From Cristatella mucedo (taxonomy: Eukaryota; Bryozoa; Phylactolaemata; Cristatellidae), in the NCBI GenBank assembly GCA_009760855.2, contig WPIO01000009.1:4435001-4499000 (forward strand): a stretch of 64,000 nt of DNA. The letters run 5' to 3'. A program made the translations under genes and the position numbers. Below, piece by piece: positions 56,690 to 64,000 of the stretch (the stretch's first letter is position 1; every line of letters begins with the position of its first letter). The notes beneath the pieces were generated by a model that had not been told where the DNA came from, searched no databases, and worked only from the letters and a program-made list of their open reading frames with translations.

Positions 56690-58360
56690 ATGTCGTGTGA
56701 ACCCAAGTAAGCTCCTGGTGAAGAGGACGTTTCGACACTGAGGGAAAGGTATTGCAACCCCATTGTTTACTGGCTACACATTTCTCCCGACGACTTCTTC
56801 TGAGTTTAACCTTGCGAGTCGGCCTTTCATCGATTCGCTTTCAGAACAAAATCGTGCCCGGAATTCCTAGGCTGGACACCTACTAAAGATTCTAAGAGGA
56901 TTAATGATGCATTTTATTTAGGCCAATTCATACAGTGTCGAAAGCCTATCGATGACCGAAATCAGCCATTTTTTCGGATAGAACGCAGCACGGATAAGAC
57001 AATTTCCAGATTGCCTACGAATTGCAGTTTTACCAATCCCAGAGACTTACGGAAGTTCCCGAACAGCTGCATCCTGTATACAATACTATACGACCCCCGA
57101 GTCTTAGCCCGTAGGAGTGGTGCTCTCGCACGACACTCGTAAGTCCTGCAACGAGTATCGTGGCTATGTACACCAACCAGTTCGGTGTGTACATTTTTGT
57201 CCTAGCCATTGAAGGAATGATCTTGCTGGTGTGTGATTTCGGCTCGTTTGTATCTTACATGCGCTTGTGCTTGTGGGGCCCACCCGCAGTAATCTTTGCC
57301 TACATCTTATCCTTGCTAACAAGTGTTCACTGCCATCTCCCGACTGGATTCCTCCCGGTGGCCACGCCATAGATACCCGAAGTTCTCGAGAGGGCATTTC
57401 ATACCGAGGCGCGGCTCGAGGCTTGCGATGCAAAATACCGGATCAAATCAAAGTCTCTCCTTCGGTACCGAAGGCCGGTAACGCGCAAAACTCAAATAGT
57501 TTCGTGAGATATTAAACTGCGAAGTTTTCTACGCTGGCTCACGAAGTTCTCTACGATGGCTCACGAAGCTGGAGCATTTCAGCAAAGAGACCCAGTCGCA
57601 GTAACGCGAGGGAAAAATGCACGAAAACTTACGATACACCGAAGTCTCCGCTTACAGCGAAACGTCTAGCGAAATGTCGTTCAGCGGACGCACGCTATGC
57701 TTTCAGTCACAATAGCCGCTTGACGTAGCAGAAAAGCTTAGTAGTGCGTCGAGTGAAGCCTGCTGGCCGAAATTTGCCATGGAGGCAATCGCCTAGAAAT
57801 TCCGGCTCCAGGAGGATGAGTTGTGCTAGTCGTGGATTTATTAAATTGGCTATTTATTAGAATGACCGGTATACTGACGGCTTGCCGCAAGCCGAAAATC
57901 ACCTCCAAAGGGCAGAGAGATAGAAATCAGATTCCAGAGATAAGACCTCGTAAAGGCCTTAAAATGGCGGCAATAAAAAGCAATTCCACGGATGAGATCT
58001 ACCACACGAAGTAAGCTGGTTATGGAAGTAAATACTAATGGATACACGCGGTAGCTGCTGTAGTCTGTGTCGCTTAGAATCCTTCACTTATCGTCGCAGA
58101 TTGCCAAGCCACGCATGAGCCATCCCGACGGCCCACTGTCGGTTTTAGGACCTGGACGCAGGTTCGAATCTTGCTGGCGGCGAGTTTTCGCCGTTTCGGG
58201 TTGTCTATAAACGTAGCGGGGCAGTAGGCTGTGGATGCAGTCCGTCGTGGGTACGACGGCAATCTGACGGGTTCCAAAATACCGGCATTATGGGTGTCGG
58301 TGTGAGAATATCTTCTTCGGCCCTGCTGCTCAATCCCCTTTCCGACCTGTCACTATTAGT
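56690..58360. other. no gene recognised
   Basis: Low-repeat sequence with short frames on both strands. A 21-bp direct duplication (CGAAGTTCTCTACGATGGCT type) lies at 57520-57569, and a B-box-like GCAGGTTCGAATC at 58155 lacks a convincing A box. Confidence 0.4.
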
Positions 58361-58369
58361 AGCGTGCTA

Positions 58370-60530
58370 CTACATGACACTAGCAGACATGCTTGACGAG
58401 TGTGCACCTCTGACTAAGCGAACTGTGCACCGCTGCCCAGACGGCCGATGATTTACCGCAGAGATTAAAAGAGCTAGGTCTACTAAGAAAAAGAAAGCTA
58501 GAAAAGCACATAAAAGATCAGGACTGACTGTTCACCGTCAGGCATACGAGGACCACCACATATCGCACCAATCAATCCTAGCACAAGCCAAGTATAACTT
58601 CTATAAATAAAAATGGTTCGATCGAAGATGCACAATCTTTGTCAACAAGATAGACAAGAGCAGACAGTCCATACCTAGGGTAGCGGCATCCCCTCTGGAT
58701 CTGTCTCTCAATTCCGTGCAGCACCTCAATGTCTACTTTCAAGGAGGCCACGAGTGACCTCATCCCAAACTTCATATCCCAATCAATTAAGACTAATAGT
58801 CCTCTTGACTCTATTTCCACTGTTCTGCTTCTATGAGGCATATATCTGCTGCTGCCATGCCATGCCAACTAACATCATACATATGTGATTAGCCTCAGGT
58901 CATACCAAAGCACCTTTCAAAAAAGTTGTGGTCAAGCCACTACTCAAGAAATTAACACTAGACCAAGAGAGCCTGATTAACTTCCTTCCAGTATTCCTTC
59001 CACCATTCCTGTCAAAGACACTTGAGCGAGTCGTCACAGACCCGCTGAACTCATATATTGAAACTGCAAACCTTGCTAGCACTTTCCAGTCTGCTTTTTG
59101 AGCTAATCACTCCATAGAGTCAGGATTGGTTCGGGTGCATAACAACCTTCTTAGGAATGCGGACTTAGGTAGTCTCTCTGCTTGTCTTACTTGATCTTTC
59201 GGCAGCTTTTGAAACTATTGATCACCAAGTCCTGCTCGAGTGCCTTTCAACTCGCCTGGGCACCACTGATACTGCATTGTAATATTTGAAGTCCTATTTC
59301 AGTGGGATATTTCAGAGTATTGATTTGAATGGACAAAGATCCTCCGAGGAACCAATAAAGTATGGGGTACCTCAGAGCTCTGTGCTTGGTCCGGTTCCTT
59401 TCACGGTGTATATGCTTTCTCTTGTCGCTGTGATTGCCAAGTACAACCAAGGCTTTCACTTCTGTGCAGATGACACTCAAGTTGTACCTTTGATTTGATC
59501 CCTCCCAGCCCTCCAGTACGTCGAATTCTCTCAACTTCCTTGCATGGATGGCACCAAACTTTCTTAACCAACTTACTAGTTATGGGCACACCAAGTGTGA
59601 CTCAAAAATTCGAAAATTTAAAGCTCACAATCGGTTCTGCCAGCATATGTCCTGTTGAATATGCACGAAATCTAGGTGCCTTGTTTCGAAGTAACCTTTC
59701 ATTAGACGACCACATCAGCTCCAGAGTCAAGTCTGCCAAATTTTAGCTACATAACATTGCTAAAATTCGGGCTTGTTTAGTCAGGAATGCTACATCTAAA
59801 TTGACCCTTGCATATGTGACATCATGTCTCGGCTTCTGTAACTCGCTGCTTGCTGGTCTGCAGGCATGTGCAATCAGGTGCTTACAGCTGGTGCACAACT
59901 CTGCAGCCAGGCTTGCCTGTCATGAGCAAAGCAGTCGCCACATCTCGCCACTTCTCGCCGACCTGCAACGGCTCCCAGTCAAGCAACGCTTCAAGGTTTT
60001 GTCATTCAATTTTAGGCCACATCATTCTTTGGCTTCAACCTGTCTATAAGATCTACCCCCACACCACGCTAAGCATCGTTCCACTCGCTTTTTTAAATCT
60101 AACTGTTTACACATACCACGTACAATTCTCAAATCGTTTGGAGACTCTGCCTTTAGTTCGTACGCTCACAAAGCCTGGAACTCACTCCAGACTGCGCCAC
60201 ATCACGACATCTCCTGACACGTCCACATTTAAAATGATACTAAAAACATGTCTATTTATGACAGCATTTAGTGAGTCCCTGCGATTCGTCCGTTATGTGT
60301 CTATGCGTGCTGACACCATGCACGCTGCCACTAATAATGTTTTCCTGCTGACACTGTGCAAATCACCCCTAACCATGTTATTCTTGTTGTTTATTCAGCA
60401 TACTAACACCAACCATTCGATCGTGCTTCCTTTGCAGCAAATGTAAAATGCCCAGAAAGAGATTCGAGTTCTCTGAGGGCGCTATATCTATTGTACTATT
60501 ATATTAGTATTTATTATTATTTTTAGGCAG
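58370..60530 (+). mobile_element. LINE-B, longest copy (EN-RT linker, RT, 3' tail)
   Basis: Frames in order: LADMLDECAPLTKRTVHRCP, FTAEIKRARSTKKKKARKAH, SGLTVHRQAYEDHH; RT start ANHSIESGLVRVHNN; motif A LVLLDLSAAFETIDHQVLLE; YGVPQSSVLGPVPFTVYML; CADDTQVV in place of Y/FADD; ARNLGALFRSNLSLDDHI; CNSLLAGLQACAIRCLQLVH, SAARLACHEQSSRHISPLLA. The tail is CATTCGATCGTGCTTCCTTT, AAAGAGATTCGAGTTCTCTG, AGGGCGCTATATCTATTG, then ATTATT. Stops and frameshifts make it inactive. CR1/L2-like clade by inference. Confidence 0.9.
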
Positions 60531-60559
60531 CCGGATCGGTGCGATGCATACTCATAAAT

Positions 60560-60945
60560 TAAATAGGCCACGAAAAGTTAGTCATTCCTTTTTACGGACC
60601 AAGCGTAAAGGCATCCAGATTACCATCGCGAGTAAGGGAAGCAACTGATTGGCTCCTCCAGCTCGGGCCCTCCCACTGCCTCACCGCCGCACATCCGGCG
60701 CTTACGGGAATGAATCGGAGCCCTAGTGGCATGCAGCGATTGGATCCGTTTGATCGGGCAGCCCGATGTGCTCGAGAGCCAGCGGTCGACACGAAGGCTG
60801 TCAATCGCCATTTCACTAACAGACAGTGGGAAGTTGCAGTTGCACTTCCGACCGTACCGAGTAGGAGCATCTTTATAAAAGCTGAAGAAGCCTATCTAAA
60901 TAGAATCGCCAGGCGCGGCCGCCGAGGATGCGAGAGGGACTAGCA
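60560..60945. other. open frames on both strands, no recognised product
   Basis: Plus 77-codon and minus 92-codon frames overlap here; neither has recognisable motifs. GC-moderate unique sequence. Confidence 0.3.
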
Positions 60946-61074
60946 TCGTAATTCGGCAATCTTAGGTAGGAAGGACTGTTCGATATTCATTTATCAGGCT
61001 CTGTCTGCCATACCTGTCCTGCGGCCAGCACGGCAATTGGGTGTGCACGATGTCTCGCAAGCGTTAGTAATAGT

Positions 61075-61205
61075 AATAATATTATAAAACTACTACTTTG
61101 CATAGCGCCCCAGAAGGACTTAATCTCGATCCCAGCGCTTTACGAACGCCATCGGGCTCGAGCCCATGACCTTGGTTAAGGCAAGTGTATTGCCCATGGG
61201 CATTT
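61075..61205 (-). mobile_element. SINE1 copy, minus
   Basis: TTTGCATAGCGCCCCAGAAG, ACTTAATCTCGATCCCAGCG, ATCGGGCTCGAGCCCATGAC, CTTGGTTAAGGCAAGTG. Confidence 0.8.
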
Positions 61206-61781
61206 GTATTGCTCCACGAGAGAACTAAATCTCGCTTTACAACTCGCTGCAAGAGAAGCAATAGCCGACATTTTCACTCACCCGTCGAGCCATTATTGCG
61301 CTATAGGAGCTGTCGAGCTACTAAGCGTGCAAATGCTGCAAATGCGAGCTCGACGTGAGCATTCGATCGAGTTAGCGAGCGTCACTTGTGGCTTGCAGCT
61401 CACCTGCCCGGCTTGCAGCGATTTTTTTCAGTCAAGTCGGTTGGGCTCGGAGTGCCCTTGCCTCGAAGGTGACGGACGGGTCGGCGTTTGAGAGCCGCGT
61501 CGGGCTGCCGCAGCAGACGCGAAATCGGCAGTGCCCACGCGACGCTATTTTCGAGCGGCAGTGGGTGGAGGCGTGGCCAGACTCGAGGAAGTGCACTCCC
61601 ACGTGTCCTCACCATGCGTGGGTGTGGCCACTGAGCCACCGGTTTATCTGGCTTTATATCCGAAGCTTCCATATGATCGCCGTCCGAAGCTGTAGAGGAA
61701 TTCAGTCCCAAATTCCGGCGCGTCAAAAAAAGAGGAAAAAGTGGCTGCAGTTCCCGTCGGTTTCCGGCGTCCTCTCAGCCA

Positions 61782-61824
61782 ACCAGGCAGTGTGCAGCAC
61801 AGCCTTTGCTGCACACTGCCTGGT
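61782..61824. repeat. perfect 18-bp hairpin
   Basis: ACCAGGCAGTGTGCAGCA (61782-61799) and TGCTGCACACTGCCTGGT (61807-61824) around a 7-base loop. Confidence 0.95.
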
Positions 61825-62129
61825 GGCCAGCCGTTGGAAGTCAACGTTCGTGTGATAAGTGGGTGAGGTTATCGCAAACGGAATTTTATTGACACTCATA
61901 GCCGGAACATGTGGAAGATAGTTTAACAGTCTAAAACTGGGCAAACATGAGATTAGAACGAACCAAAGTAGTGAGTGCATACGACTCGACGAATTAAACT
62001 AGCGGATTTCATTCCGGCTTCCGGTTCACGGCGTCGCAGAGATCACGAATTGCTCTGCTTTTAACTGGCGACAGTGACGCATTATTAGTTGCCAATTCAA
62101 ATCTCTGACCACTAGACATTCTTTCTTTC

Positions 62130-62215
62130 CAGCCTACGGAAGGTGTCCAGAAAGAGATCCAACTCTCTTAGGCTACTATACAAAAGTCTTATTGCTATTG
62201 TTAGTATTATTAACT
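62130..62215 (+). mobile_element. LINE-B 3' tail remnant
   Basis: AAGGTGTCCAGAAAGAGATCC, AACTCTCTTAGGCTACTATA, then TATTGTTAGTATTATTA. Confidence 0.65.
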
Positions 62216-62329
62216 CCACCATCTGCTCAACATTTATGGGGACGCGTTCCATACTTACTCTGTGCGGACGGCACGTCGTGCCAATAAAGCATTCTTTGCT
62301 CACCCTGGGCCAGTAGCCCGGAGTTTCGT

Positions 62330-64000
62330 TTCGGGCTTAACGTGAACCTGAAATGGGCGTGACCGGATTGCGCCGGAAGCATGGCGTTGCACGTTTAACT
62401 TTCCTGTCCCGCTGCTGGGTCAGCCAAGAGCTTACGTGCTTCCGTATAAGTGCGCCCCAATTGTTCAGCTCAACTAAGTGGTCGATTGCCGCCATTTTAG
62501 ACCCAGCTTCCTTATTCTAACTTGCTGCTGTTACCGACGTTCTGTAGCGGCTTGAGCGCTAGCGACCTTATGAAGCAAGCGCGGCGCGCTAAGCCAATGC
62601 GCCAGTTCTTGCTGACGCCGCGGCGCGTGACGAACAGGAGAAACCTTGACCTTGACGATGCATGGCTATCGACTTGCAGGTGCAGCCCCGATACGCGCAG
62701 ATACGCCGACAGCACCGATACGCCGATGGTGGCGGAACGCGGGAGAAATGAAGGGCGCCTACACTTTTAAGACGACGAGTTCAATTCTACAGTGTAGAGC
62801 AGACAGCTCGGTCGATAGCGGCTGAGGTTTGCAGGCGTCCAGCGCCAGCCGTTGCGTGCAGCGACTCTCGCTCGACTCGCAGAGCGCAGCCCAGCTGCCG
62901 GCTCAAAGTGGAGAGCTCGGCTGACTGCTCGTTTCACGACTTTGGCTTTCGTGCCGTCTCTAACCTTAGCATACGACTTAACCGGTCCCCGAGCACCGTG
63001 CTGTAATTCGGGAACCGCGAATAAGATGTCCGCGGTCATCGCGTGGCTGTTGTAGCACATCCGCGTTTCACTGCAGGAAAGGTAATGATAGTAGTTACTG
63101 ACTGGCAGTGCTCACGGTGACGAGTTTCATTACATTCTTCTGCAAAAATAATGGGCATCAGTTCTACGTGTTTTTTTGCGAGCACTTAACGAGGGGCCCT
63201 TGCACCTTACTGACCTCTCGCACGTTCTCTTCCTTCAGCGCCGGACCAGAGCCAGCCGGAAGAACTGCTAACAGCCCTACACGACTTGCTGCGGTGCAAT
63301 TAGAATCCGCATGCAGTTTGTATTTACAAACGCGCCGAGCTGACTTTAAAGGTGAATGTCGCATTCCGTTGTCGGGGTAACGGACGGCGGAGCTGCGAGT
63401 GAAAGTTTCACCGCGCGGGCACGATCTCTTTATACCCCAGCCAGGCCAAAGAGAACTTCTGAATACAAGATGGCCTTGTCCTGAAACATTTCCGATTCGG
63501 TATACAGTACCGAGAGTCTCGCAGCCCCTCTCAAATGGTTGTCTAGTGCCATTTCGGGAATGCACATGCCTCCCCTACAGGAGGCAAACCTAGACCGGAG
63601 GCGAACGCGGGTCCGACGCCTGGGTGGCTTGACTGGCGGCGGGGTCCGAACTATCGTGCCTAACTTCGCTACCATGCTTATGTCATACTTCCGATAATAG
63701 TTGGTGATCCGATGAACTTGAAATGTATGATTGCGCTTACACATCATTCCAACCATCTTGAGTGTATATTGGTCTTTGGTTCTCATTGCCCAGCTGGTAG
63801 CAATTGCACAGGGTTGATCATGCTTCTGTCTGCCACCGCGTACTGTCTAGGTCAGAGCCGAGAGCCTGTCTGTATTTAAGACAAAGAAATGCCCTTTTCA
63901 AGGCAATTATCTGTTCTTTCCGAACCTTGGGCTGCTAATAGATGGTACCCAATTGGTCGCCGACTGTCTCCTGGTCGTTGGTTATCTTTGCAATCGCCTA
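62330..64000. other. unique, moderately GC-rich end of window, no gene assigned
   Basis: Frames of 97, 133 and 118 codons on the minus strand and 90 on plus overlap each other. The minus 118-codon frame (63786-63430, MRTKDQYTLKMVGMMCKRNH...) is the most protein-like because of its basic PPxxPPRRRTRVRLRSR stretch, but no family was recognised. Confidence 0.3.

Noticed and set aside
58130-58200. tRNA gene around GCAGGTTCGAATC
   Set aside because: B-box-like word present but no A box at proper distance and no cloverleaf apparent.

Overview
This is a eukaryotic, almost certainly metazoan, genomic window. It has no dense ORF packing. Two conserved animal genes are split into short exons with GT-AG introns, and most of the rest is microsatellite, SINE and LINE sequence. 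Base composition is moderate. The host group cannot be fixed from the sequence; the mixture of CR1/L2-like LINEs, tRNA-derived SINEs and very long GA, CA and CTG tracts would suit an invertebrate such as a lophotrochozoan, but that is inference.

Left part (about 2.6 to 14.2 kb, minus strand): nine coding exons of a coronin-family actin regulator (N-terminal coronin motif, WD40 propeller, C-terminal coronin domain). All nine join in phase (388 codons). The C-terminal unique region and coiled coil were not found and may lie beyond the left edge. The introns carry GA, TC/TG and ACTC satellites and LINE 3' ends. At 1.93-2.12 kb there is a small hAT element resembling the horizontally transferred SPIN group, flanked by a near-perfect 8-bp duplication.

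Middle (about 14.2 to 45 kb): accessory sequence. It holds many truncated copies of two LINE families (called LINE-A and LINE-B here), two tRNA-derived SINE families (SINE1, SINE2), a 12-bp CpG minisatellite (15.9-16.2 kb), a 460-bp CTG tract (25.4-25.8 kb), perfect hairpins, a CpG-rich block with a possible first exon (31.4-32.6 kb), and an unidentified tract of exon-like reading frames (37.7-40.4 kb). I could not link the latter into one gene.

Right-centre (45.1 to 55.4 kb, minus strand): a complete pyruvate kinase gene in 11 coding exons, all phases consistent, 539 codons plus stop. Substrate, metal and K+-dependence residues are in place. Its introns contain SINE1, SINE2 and LINE fragments, including a SINE1 inserted into a LINE-A copy.

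Right end (55.4 to 64 kb): the longest LINE-B copy (58.4-60.5 kb, decayed EN/RT linker plus reverse transcriptase), a perfect 18-bp hairpin at 61.8 kb, and sequence without recognisable genes.

A recurring theme is that SINE1, SINE2, LINE-A and LINE-B all carry a GCGCTATACAAA-like motif near one end. SINE1 and LINE-B also share a longer tail, suggesting the SINEs are mobilised by LINE machinery.
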